Assembly (NCBI GenBank): GCA_026196875.1
Contig: JAPHTP010000020.1
Location: 1-64,000, forward strand
Direction: 5' to 3'
Length of the DNA: 64,000 nucleotides
DNA from: Kangiellaceae bacterium
GTDB lineage: Bacteria; Pseudomonadota; Gammaproteobacteria; Enterobacterales; Kangiellaceae
In this document: positions 36,741-45,016 of the stretch, piece by piece
How the letters are laid out: the number at the start of each line of letters is the position of its first letter
How positions within the stretch are numbered: the first letter of the stretch is position 1
Program-made: the position numbers and the translations under genes
Notes under the pieces: model-generated
The model's database searches: none
Seen by the model: the letters and a program-made list of their open reading frames with translations, nothing else
Told to the model about the DNA's origin: nothing

Positions 36741-37853
36741 ATGCCATCACCAGCAGTATTCGATATAGACGCTTTACTCGCTCCCATTTCAGATGAGCAA
36801 CCCACGGGTAGTGATATTAGAGAGAATGCATCTGCAGACTCTCCTTATTACAAGATAAAAGACGCCCGGAATTCAGCCCGCGCCCATGAACGCAGCAGTA
36901 TGTTCGAATTCAGTGCTGAAGCTAATGAATGCTGGCGCACAGTGCTAGAAGTGGCCCCCAAAATACTAAAAGAAGAAGCCAAAGATCTTGAGATCACCAG
37001 TTGGTACATAGAGTCGCTGATTAGGATTAAAGGCTTTGCCGGACTACGTGACGGCTTTGTATTGCTACATCAATTAATAGAAAATTTCTGGGAGAATATT
37101 TATCCGCTACCAGACGAAGACGGTATCGAGACCACTGTTGCGCCACTATCAGGACTTAATGGTCAGGGTGCCGAGGGAGTATTAATAGCACCAATCAGAC
37201 GCGTACCTATAACGGAATCCGATGATCCCGGCCCATTTGGTTTTTGGCAGTACCAACAAGCATTAGATGTACAAAGGATGGCCGATGAAAGCGAACGAGA
37301 TGCTAAAATTCAATCTAATGGATTTGGGATAGAGGATATCGAAAAAGCCGTAACCCAATCCAGTCCAGAATTTTTTGTCAATAACAGAGACGATCTCGAA
37401 GAGTGTATTACTAGGTATCGTGAAATTGGTAAAATGCTTGACGAACATTGCGGTGCACAAGAAGCGCCCTCAGTCTCCAATATTATCAATACCTTGCAAC
37501 AAACCTTAGGTGCAGTAAAGCATTTGGGACAAGAAAAGTTCCCGATGGACGAAGCTGAAGAGGCTCAGGGTGAATCCGAAGAATCTGGCGGTGAAGCACA
37601 ACAAGCCAGCCCTCAGCAAGCTCAAGCATCAACTGGACCTATCCAATCAAGAGAACATGCTTTTAAACAACTCAAAATCATTTCTGAGTATTTTTTAAAG
37701 ACTGAACCACACTCTCCCATTTCTTATACATTAGAAAAGGTGATTAAGTGGGGGAATATGTCATTGACTGAATTAATAAGTGAGCTTATTCCAGATGGAA
37801 GTTCGCGCCAGCATTACTCATCTCTTACTGGCGTGGAAAGTGACGAAGATTAA
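36741..37853 (+). CDS. tssA: T6SS protein TssA (ImpA family)
   Basis: 370 residues. It begins with the ImpA N-terminal domain (FDIDALLAPISDEQPTGSDIRE ... ITSWYIESLIRIKGFAGLRDGF, HQLIENFWENIYPLPDEDG), then a Gln/Glu-rich linker at about 270-300, and a short C-terminal helical part (REHAFKQLKIISEYFLKTEPHSP, SYTLEKVIKWGNMSLTELI). Short TssA proteins of this kind act at the baseplate and help prime sheath/tube growth. First gene of the plus arm. Confidence 0.95.
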   Translation: MPSPAVFDIDALLAPISDEQPTGSDIRENASADSPYYKIKDARNSARAHERSSMFEFSAEANECWRTVLEVAPKILKEEAKDLEITSWYIESLIRIKGFAGLRDGFVLLHQLIENFWENIYPLPDEDGIETTVAPLSGLNGQGAEGVLIAPIRRVPITESDDPGPFGFWQYQQALDVQRMADESERDAKIQSNGFGIEDIEKAVTQSSPEFFVNNRDDLEECITRYREIGKMLDEHCGAQEAPSVSNIINTLQQTLGAVKHLGQEKFPMDEAEEAQGESEESGGEAQQASPQQAQASTGPIQSREHAFKQLKIISEYFLKTEPHSPISYTLEKVIKWGNMSLTELISELIPDGSSRQHYSSLTGVESDED

Positions 37854-37886
37854 TTTTAACTATTATGTATTAACAGAGGAAAAACT

Positions 37887-38411
37887 ATGGCTGACAGTAT
37901 TCACGATAAATTAAAGCGAGTAAGAAAACCGCGGGTACATATCACCTATGATGTAGAAACCAACGGCGCGACAGCGGAAAAAGAGATCCCGTTTGTTATG
38001 GGAGTAATGGGAGATTATTCCGGTGATAATACAGACGCGAAAAAGCCGCTAAAAGATCGCAAGTTCTCACAGGTTGACCGCGATAACTTCAACGAGGTGA
38101 TGTCCAAAATTGAGCCCGGGGTGAACATGAAGGTTGACAATACCCTGGAAAACGACGGTAGTGAACTTTCGGTTAATCTCGATTTCAAAAATATGGAAGA
38201 CTTTGAGCCACAAAATATCGTAGACAAAGTTGAACCTCTTAAAAAGTTAATGGAAACGCGTAATAAACTGAGAGATTTATTGACCAAAGCCGATCGTTCA
38301 GACGAGCTCGAAAGCGTTCTTGAAGAAGTTCTAAGTAATACCGATGCGCTCGCATCGTTAAGCGAAGAACTAGGTGTTAAAGCTGACTCAGAAGATAAGG
38401 GTGATGAATAA
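37887..38411 (+). CDS. tssB: T6SS sheath small subunit TssB
   Basis: 174 residues with the TssB/VipA hallmarks: [49 protein letters not shown] and [19 protein letters not shown]. It pairs with TssC to make the contractile sheath. AGAGGAAAA precedes the start; the stop overlaps the tssC start (TAATG). Confidence 0.97.
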   Translation: MADSIHDKLKRVRKPRVHITYDVETNGATAEKEIPFVMGVMGDYSGDNTDAKKPLKDRKFSQVDRDNFNEVMSKIEPGVNMKVDNTLENDGSELSVNLDFKNMEDFEPQNIVDKVEPLKKLMETRNKLRDLLTKADRSDELESVLEEVLSNTDALASLSEELGVKADSEDKGDE

Positions 38412-39901
38412 TGGCCAATACTGAAGATCAAGTTGAAGGACAAGAAGCGGCGGAAGCGCAAGAAGCAAGTTTTCTTGAACAAGCTATTGATGCAACTAAG
38501 CAAACTAAAGCCGATGAGACAGAAGACCTTTTAAAGAATCTAACTAAACAAGCTATGGAAGGCACGGTTAAATGGGATAAAAACCTAACTGTGACCATCA
38601 ATGCTGCGATTAATGCCATCGATGAAACTATGTCGAAGCAAGTCTCTGCAATTATGCAGAATGAAAAATTTCAAAAGCTTGAAGGTTCATGGCGCGGCCT
38701 GCACCATCTAATCCATAACTCTGAAACTGGTGCTGGATTAAAGATTCGAATGATGAATATCACCAAAAAAGAGTTAAATAAAGATTTATCAAAAGCTGTT
38801 GAATTCGACCAAAGTCAAACCTTTAAAAAGATTTACGAAAGTGAATTTGGTATCGCAGGTGGTGAACCTTACGCTGCTTTGATTGGTGACTTTGAGTTTT
38901 CATCGCACCCAGATGACATTGACCTATTATCAAACATGTCAAACATTGCAGCAGCTGGTTTTTGTCCTTTCGTTTCTGCAGCTGCGCCGCAAATGTTTGG
39001 GTTTGATGGTTTTACAGAGTTGTCTAAGCCTCGCGATTTAGAAAAAATATTTGATTCCGCAGAATATATTAAGTGGCGTAGCTTTAGAGAAAGCGATGAT
39101 TCTCGCTTTGTCACTTTGACAATGCCAAGAGTTTTAGCTCGCCTACCCTATGGTTCTGCTACAAAGCCTGTAGAAGAGTTTAACTATGAAGAAGCCGATT
39201 TGTCCACGGCTGGCGACCATCTAGAAGGCTCTCATGATTCTTACTGTTGGATGAATGCTGCTTACGCGATGGGTACAACATTAACCCAAGCCTTTGCTGA
39301 GTATGGCTGGTGCACCAGTATCCGCGGTGCAGAAGGCGGTGGTAAAGTTGAAGGTTTACCGAGCCACGTGTTTGTAAGTGATGACGGTGATATGGATCAG
39401 AAATGTCCGACTGAAATAGGTATTACAGACCGTAGAGAAGCCGAGTTAAGTAAGCTTGGTTTCTTACCGTTATGTCACTATAAAAATACTGACTATGCTG
39501 TTTTCTTCGGCGCTCAAACCACTCAAAAACCAAAATCATTTGATGATCCGGATGCTTCGGCGAACGCTGAGATTTCTGCTCGTTTACCGTACATAATGGC
39601 AACTTCTCGTATCGCCCACTTCTTAAAAGTTATGGCGCGCGACAAAATCGGTTCTTTTATGGAGCCAGAAGATGCAGAACGATGGCTTAACGATTGGGTG
39701 CAAAAATATGTAAATGCTACCCCTGGCGCTAGCCCAGAGATGAAAGCCCGCTACCCTCTAGCTGACGCTCGTGTTGAAGTTAAAGAAGTACCAGGACAAC
39801 CAGGTGTATTCAATGCAGTAGCCTACTTAAGACCATGGTTACAAATGGAAGAATTAACTGCTTCCCTACGATTAGTAGCCAATATTCCGAGCGCGGGATA
39901 A
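38411..39901 (+). CDS. tssC: T6SS sheath large subunit TssC
   Basis: 496 residues, full-length TssC/Vip[69 protein letters not shown], and the C-terminal [10 protein letters not shown] ... [10 protein letters not shown] and [21 protein letters not shown], which form the conserved handshake region. Coupled to tssB. A strong hairpin follows the gene. Confidence 0.97.
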   Translation: MANTEDQVEGQEAAEAQEASFLEQAIDATKQTKADETEDLLKNLTKQAMEGTVKWDKNLTVTINAAINAIDETMSKQVSAIMQNEKFQKLEGSWRGLHHLIHNSETGAGLKIRMMNITKKELNKDLSKAVEFDQSQTFKKIYESEFGIAGGEPYAALIGDFEFSSHPDDIDLLSNMSNIAAAGFCPFVSAAAPQMFGFDGFTELSKPRDLEKIFDSAEYIKWRSFRESDDSRFVTLTMPRVLARLPYGSATKPVEEFNYEEADLSTAGDHLEGSHDSYCWMNAAYAMGTTLTQAFAEYGWCTSIRGAEGGGKVEGLPSHVFVSDDGDMDQKCPTEIGITDRREAELSKLGFLPLCHYKNTDYAVFFGAQTTQKPKSFDDPDASANAEISARLPYIMATSRIAHFLKVMARDKIGSFMEPEDAERWLNDWVQKYVNATPGASPEMKARYPLADARVEVKEVPGQPGVFNAVAYLRPWLQMEELTASLRLVANIPSAG

Positions 39902-39907
39902 TAAGTT

Positions 39908-39938
39908 AAGGGGAGCAAGCTAGCTTGCTCCCCTTTTT
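39908..39938 (+). terminator. Rho-independent terminator/attenuator after tssC
   Basis: A perfect 24-bp palindrome at 39910-39933 (GGGGAGCAAG stem arms around CTAG, extended by AA/TT) followed by a T run. It sits 7 bp after the tssC stop but the tss operon continues at 39961, so it probably ends part of the transcripts and keeps TssB/TssC at a higher level than the baseplate proteins. Confidence 0.85.
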
Positions 39939-39960
39939 CTACTAAATTGCGGACTTATTA

Positions 39961-41475
39961 GTGCAATCCTCAACTTCTTCTATACAGAACTCGAACAAGC
40001 AGTCAACGGTAGATTTTGATAGCCTTTTACTACGTTCTCCTTATATTACCAACACAGACGAGTTTTTATCTGAAACCGAAGATAAAAAGTCATTAGTTTA
40101 CTGGCTTAAAAGTTATGCCATCAAAAGTCGGCTTCATTCCCCACAAGATATAAAACTAACAATTCAAGAATCAATTGCCGCTATTGACGAACTAATAAAT
40201 GAACAACTCAATCAAATAATCCATCATCAACGATTTCAAAAGCTTGAAGCATCGTGGCGTGGTTTAAAATATTTAGTTACGCAAGCAACAGAAACAAAAA
40301 ACATAAAAATAAGAATCCTTGATATAAATTGGAATGAAGTCGTTAAAGATACATCTCGAGCCATCGAGTTTGATCAAAGCCACTTGTTTCAAAAAATTTA
40401 TAGCGAAGAGTATGGAACACCGGGTGGAGAGCCCTATGGGGTAATTTTAGGTGATTATGAAATCAGTCATAAACCATCTGAAAGACACCCGCATGATGAT
40501 TTAGCAGCCTTACAATCTATCTCTGAAATAGCAGCAGCCGCTTTCACTCCTTTTGTGGCAGCAGCTTCATGCGAATTATTCGGTTTAGATGACTTTTCTG
40601 CCTTACGCCCTCCTTTAAATTTGGAAACTATCTTTAATCAAAAAGAATATATCAAATGGCGTGCATTTAGAGACAAAGTTGACTCACGATTTATAGGCCT
40701 CACTTTACCAAGAATGATTATGCGCTTACCATATCGAACTACGCCCGGCAGTTACAAAGGTATTTATTTTTACGAGAAGTCCGCGACTCCCAAGAACGAG
40801 AATTACCTTTGGGGAAATGCATGTTACGCTTTTGGTGGAATTCTAATCAGAGAATTCAATAATGTGGGGTGGTTTGGTCATATAAGAGGCGTACCGAGAA
40901 ATCACGTTGGAGGAGGATTAGTATCTGAGTTAACTGCTGACTGTTTCAAAACGGACGCAGATATGATCGCGTATAAACCATTTGCCGAGATTATTATCAC
41001 CGATGCTTTTGAGAGGGAGTTAAGCGATTTAGGTTTTGTGCCCTTTAGCCAATGTTATGATACACCCTATGCCTCGTTTTTTAGTAACCAATCAATTCAA
41101 AGGCCGAAGAAGTTTGCGAGTGTCGAAGAGAGCGTTAATGCTAAGCTATCTGCAATGCTACAGCATATGCTCTGTGCCTCACGTTTTGCTCACTATATCA
41201 AGGTCATGATACGTGACAAAGTCGGTTCATTTATGAATGCTGATGATTGTGAGAGATTTTTGAGTGAATGGCTTTTAAAATATACTACCGGTCGAGAAGA
41301 TATGGATTGGGAAGAGCAAGCTAGATACCCGCTACGTGATGCTTATGTTAAAGTGAAGGAACACCCAGAAAAACCTGGCCAATATTTTTGTTCCATATAT
41401 TTACGTCCTCACTATCAACTTGACCAAATGGTTTCAGAATTAGAGTTAGTCACAGAGCTAACCCAGAAAACCTGA
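39961..41475 (+). CDS. Second TssC-family protein (TssC paralogue)
   Basis: 504 residues, clearly homologous to TssC over its length: RFQKLEASWRGLKYLV, IEFDQSHLFQKIYSEEYG, GGEPYGVILGDYEIS, YIKWRAFRDKVDSRFIGLTLPR, MIRDKVGSFMN, IYLRPHYQLDQMVSELELV. Identity to the first TssC is moderate by eye and it has its own insertions (a His-rich SERHPHDD loop, a shorter middle). No second TssB exists. Agrobacterium and Rhizobium (imp) loci also have two TssC-type genes (TssC41 and TssC40), of which only one partners TssB in the sheath; the other's role is unclear. The start is a GTG (39961) just after the hairpin. Confidence 0.93.
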   Translation: MQSSTSSIQNSNKQSTVDFDSLLLRSPYITNTDEFLSETEDKKSLVYWLKSYAIKSRLHSPQDIKLTIQESIAAIDELINEQLNQIIHHQRFQKLEASWRGLKYLVTQATETKNIKIRILDINWNEVVKDTSRAIEFDQSHLFQKIYSEEYGTPGGEPYGVILGDYEISHKPSERHPHDDLAALQSISEIAAAAFTPFVAAASCELFGLDDFSALRPPLNLETIFNQKEYIKWRAFRDKVDSRFIGLTLPRMIMRLPYRTTPGSYKGIYFYEKSATPKNENYLWGNACYAFGGILIREFNNVGWFGHIRGVPRNHVGGGLVSELTADCFKTDADMIAYKPFAEIIITDAFERELSDLGFVPFSQCYDTPYASFFSNQSIQRPKKFASVEESVNAKLSAMLQHMLCASRFAHYIKVMIRDKVGSFMNADDCERFLSEWLLKYTTGREDMDWEEQARYPLRDAYVKVKEHPEKPGQYFCSIYLRPHYQLDQMVSELELVTELTQKT

Positions 41476-41504
41476 TAATTAAGAAAAGAATATCACTATT
41501 ATTC

Positions 41505-41996
41505 ATGGCATATATTAATAAAAACAAAAAGCTACGCCCCTCGATACTTGATCGACTTCTGGATGATGACCCATATAATCAATCAGAAGTCGATTCCGGC
41601 AGAGAGCAAAAACTCGCGCAACTTCGAAATAGTGTAAGACGCGATCTCGAAAAACTGCTTAATACGCGTTATCGAGTTATCGAGCCGCCAGAAGAATTCG
41701 AACAACTCGAAGTATCCTTGCTAAATTATGGATTGCCAGATCTGGCAACCGTAAACACCCTGGACCTTGAGAAAAAAAATGAATTCACTAAGGGTTTAGA
41801 AAAACTATTACGGGATTTCGAGCCAAGATTTAAATCTGTGAACGTAAGGTTTACAGAAAACAAAGATGCTTCTGACCGAACTTTAAGATTCAGTATCGAA
41901 GCAACCGTTTACGCCGACCCTCATCCAGAAAAGATAATTTTTGATTCTGTTCTTGAGCCGGTAACTAGAATTGTTAATGTAGAAGAAATGAGATAA
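41505..41996 (+). CDS. tssE: T6SS baseplate protein TssE (gp25-like)
   Basis: 163 residues with the gp25/lysozyme-like fold of TssE: LRPSILDRLLDDDP near the start, SVRRDLEKLLNTRYRVIEPPEEFEQLEVSLLNYGLPDLATV, then RFSIEATVYADPHPEKIIFDSVLEP. It joins TssF and TssG in the baseplate wedge. Its stop overlaps the tssF ATG by one base. Confidence 0.96.
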   Translation: MAYINKNKKLRPSILDRLLDDDPYNQSEVDSGREQKLAQLRNSVRRDLEKLLNTRYRVIEPPEEFEQLEVSLLNYGLPDLATVNTLDLEKKNEFTKGLEKLLRDFEPRFKSVNVRFTENKDASDRTLRFSIEATVYADPHPEKIIFDSVLEPVTRIVNVEEMR

Positions 41997-43831
41997 TGTC
42001 TGACGAGTTACTCCCCTACTATGAAAAAGAGCTCGCCTTTATTAGGCAGCTCGGTGCAGAGTTTTCAAAGGAGCATCCCAAAATCGCAAGTCGATTAGGG
42101 GTGAGTTCAGATACCATTGAAGATCCACACGTATCAAGATTGATCGAAAGCTTTGCATATTTAAACGCAAGAATACAGCATAAACTAGACGATGACTTCC
42201 CAGAGATAAGCGATGCGATGCTTGGTGTTTTGTTTCCTCACTATCAGCGTCCAATACCGTCGATGTCAATTGTTCAGTTCACACCAGATCCGGAACAACT
42301 TGAAGACAGTTATGTAGTGTCACGTGACACGCAAATTGAAACAGAACAATTTCGAGGGGAAACCTGTCGATTTTCTACTTGTTATGACTGTGAGCTTTTG
42401 CCAATTAATGTCAGTTCAGCCTCTTTATTAGGTCGTCCATTTACCACACCAGGTTCTACCGATATTCGAGGTGCCGGGGGTGTGCTTAAACTTTCATTGA
42501 GTACTTTTTCGGATGCCATTAGTTTTGCAGAGATTCGACCCAATACTTTTAGGTTTTATCTTAAAGGTCAATCACAGCACATTAACCCACTGTACGAACT
42601 TTTATTAAACGACTGTATCAACGTGGTCATGACTAACGGCGAAGATGATACTAAAGGTGTTTTCCTAGGTAAGGACGTAATAAAACCCGTTGGTTTCGAA
42701 ATGGATGATAATCTACTCCCCTACCCTGCGTCTTCATTTAAGGGCTACAGACTTCTCACGGAGTTTTTTGTATTTCCAGAGAAGTTCATGTTTATCGATA
42801 TCGAAGGGATCGCCGGTAAAATTTCTGATGAAGCTATTGACAAGCTTGATATCTACATCTACTTGAAAACATCTGATGTAGAGCTAGAACACAACATCAC
42901 TGAGCAAACTTTCGCTTTAGGCTGTACGCCTGTAGTTAATTTATTTGAACATTTAGCAGAACCAATAAAGCTCGACCATAGAGAAATGGAATATCAGGTC
43001 ACCGCAGACTATCGTCGTCCCTTAGGCTATGAGGTTTACTCGATAGATAAAGTTATCGGTTCAACGTCAACTGGAGAGCCTAAAGAATTTTTCCCGTTGT
43101 ATGGACTCAATCATGAGTGCCAGGATCCTGAAACGGAAGCATTCTGGTTTGCCAATCGTCGCAGCGCTAAATTAAAAAATGAACAACGGGACGAAGGTAC
43201 TGATGTATATTTGAACTTGGTAGACCTGCAGTTTAATCCTCGTCTCCCAGAAGATTATACCTTGACGATCAATACTACTTGTAGCAATCGAGACTTGCCT
43301 AGTCGACTACCCTTTAATCTTGACCAACCAAAACTTCAGGGTGTTGATAGTGCCCCTCCTTGCTCAAAAATTAGATGTCTCACTCAGCCAACAGCAACCA
43401 TCAGGCCACCGTTAAGAAATCATGCGCGTTGGCGTCTAATCTCGCATTTAAATCTAAACCACTTATCCTTAACTGGTCGTGATGATCCGACTAATGCCTT
43501 AAAAGAAATTCTAAGGCTTTATGATTTTAACGAATCATCCGTCACTCAAGGTCTAATATCAGCTATTTTGAAAGTTAACGCCCAAGCCATTAGTGCACCT
43601 TTAAATATTGACGGACGTGCTACTATGTGTCGCGGTATCGAAGTTGAAGTTGAGCTAGATGGCACCCATTTAACCGGTAGCAGTAGTTACTTGTTTGCGT
43701 CGGTGTTAGAACATTTTTTCGCACTATATTGCTCAATTAATTCATTTACTCGATTACTCGTTAAATTAAAAGGCCAAGAAGGTTATTTAAAGAAATGCAC
43801 TCCACGCGCCGGCGAAAAAATATTTCTGTAG
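41996..43831 (+). CDS. tssF: T6SS baseplate protein TssF
   Basis: 611 residues. It opens with LLPYYEKELAFIRQLGAEFSKEHPKIASRLG and DPHVSRLIESFAYLNARIQHKLDDDFPE, the standard TssF (VasA/ImpG) start, and continues with LPYPASSFKGYRLLTEFFVFPEKFMF and the C-terminal FASVLEHFFALYCSINSFTRL. Two copies of TssF with one TssG form each baseplate wedge. It overlaps tssG by 37 bp. Confidence 0.97.
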   Translation: MSDELLPYYEKELAFIRQLGAEFSKEHPKIASRLGVSSDTIEDPHVSRLIESFAYLNARIQHKLDDDFPEISDAMLGVLFPHYQRPIPSMSIVQFTPDPEQLEDSYVVSRDTQIETEQFRGETCRFSTCYDCELLPINVSSASLLGRPFTTPGSTDIRGAGGVLKLSLSTFSDAISFAEIRPNTFRFYLKGQSQHINPLYELLLNDCINVVMTNGEDDTKGVFLGKDVIKPVGFEMDDNLLPYPASSFKGYRLLTEFFVFPEKFMFIDIEGIAGKISDEAIDKLDIYIYLKTSDVELEHNITEQTFALGCTPVVNLFEHLAEPIKLDHREMEYQVTADYRRPLGYEVYSIDKVIGSTSTGEPKEFFPLYGLNHECQDPETEAFWFANRRSAKLKNEQRDEGTDVYLNLVDLQFNPRLPEDYTLTINTTCSNRDLPSRLPFNLDQPKLQGVDSAPPCSKIRCLTQPTATIRPPLRNHARWRLISHLNLNHLSLTGRDDPTNALKEILRLYDFNESSVTQGLISAILKVNAQAISAPLNIDGRATMCRGIEVEVELDGTHLTGSSSYLFASVLEHFFALYCSINSFTRLLVKLKGQEGYLKKCTPRAGEKIFL

Positions 43832-44928
43832 ATCAGAAAATCGTTGCTTCTCCCCAAGAATACAGTTTTTCCCAGGCTGTACGTTTGCTCGAACGTGCCA
43901 TTAAGCTTAATGGAGACCAAAATGTCCAATTAGGGAAAGGATCCGCAGGAAAGCCGGTTGCTCGCTTTTTTCAACCAACGACCGAAGCTATCCGCTTTCA
44001 CACTGCGCAAACACTAAGTTTTTCTTCAGCAGAAATAGCTAAGATCTTCCAAAAAGAAAACAAAACCGACACTCATAAAAATCTCCAGTGGCACGTCACG
44101 GTAAATTTTATGGGATTGACCGGGACTCAAGGGGTGCTGCCTTATCATTATACCGAGTTGATATTGCAGCGCCTTAAAATGAAAGATGAGTCATTGGCAA
44201 ATTTTTTGGATCTGTTTAACCATCGAATAATCTCAATATTCTATCAAGCATCCACCAAATACCATTTACCGATCGAATACGAGAGAAAAAAACTCAATCC
44301 ACCACAATTTTCTAAGCGAGATGCTTCAACTCAAATGTTGTTATCGCTTATTGGACTTGGTACGCAGCACTTAAATAACAGACTCTATACTAGAGATGAA
44401 TCGCTCCTGTATTATAGTGGATTACTCACTCATCAAATCAGGACCGCAAGCGGTTTACAGCAAATTTTAATGCGACATTTTAATGTCCCGGTTAAAATAG
44501 AAGAGTTTGTAGGTCAATGGCAGGACTTAATTAATGACGTGCGCAGTAAGTTCCCAAGTAGAGGCGAACCCAAAGGACAAAATATTGCCTTAGGCAAGTC
44601 CACAATGCTAGGTAAAAAAGGTTGGCATGCTCAAGGCAAGTTTCGAATTGTTCTCGGCCCGCTTAACAAAGAACAAGCACAAAAGTTTAGACCAGGCACC
44701 AAATCTTTATTGGCATTAGACGAACTCGTTAAACTCTATGTAAGAATGGAGTACGATTATGAGTTCGTTATTCGCATTAAAAGACGTGACCTATTAGATA
44801 AAGCACAATTGGATGCTAAAAACCCTCCGATTATCGGATGGAATACATGGTTAGTTAGTAAATCTAAGCGGGAGTATGCGGAAACCGAAACGCTCGATAT
44901 TTCAGTTTCTTCTAAGCAACTGCTTTAG
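43795..44928 (+). CDS. tssG: T6SS baseplate protein TssG
   Basis: 377 residues with the TssG (VasB/ImpH) pattern: YSFSQAVRLLERA, PTTEAIRFHTAQTLSFSSAEI, VNFMGLTGTQGVLPYHYTELILQR, FLDLFNHRIISIFYQA, GLLTHQIRTASGLQQILMRHFNVPVKIEEFVGQW and FRIVLGPLNKEQAQKF. The long overlap with tssF indicates coupled translation. Confidence 0.96.
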   Translation: MHSTRRRKNISVDQKIVASPQEYSFSQAVRLLERAIKLNGDQNVQLGKGSAGKPVARFFQPTTEAIRFHTAQTLSFSSAEIAKIFQKENKTDTHKNLQWHVTVNFMGLTGTQGVLPYHYTELILQRLKMKDESLANFLDLFNHRIISIFYQASTKYHLPIEYERKKLNPPQFSKRDASTQMLLSLIGLGTQHLNNRLYTRDESLLYYSGLLTHQIRTASGLQQILMRHFNVPVKIEEFVGQWQDLINDVRSKFPSRGEPKGQNIALGKSTMLGKKGWHAQGKFRIVLGPLNKEQAQKFRPGTKSLLALDELVKLYVRMEYDYEFVIRIKRRDLLDKAQLDAKNPPIIGWNTWLVSKSKREYAETETLDISVSSKQLL

Positions 44929-45016
44929 GTTGAAGGTTTAAATAGTTTTAGAGATTATCTTTTAACACCAATGGGCTCACTTATTGCTCATCAAAACATA
45001 GACAACAGGGAATACA

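Noticed and set aside
38015-38503. A 162-codon minus-strand frame across tssB/tssC
   Set aside because: Antisense shadow of two highly conserved sheath genes; Ser/Leu-rich with no family features.
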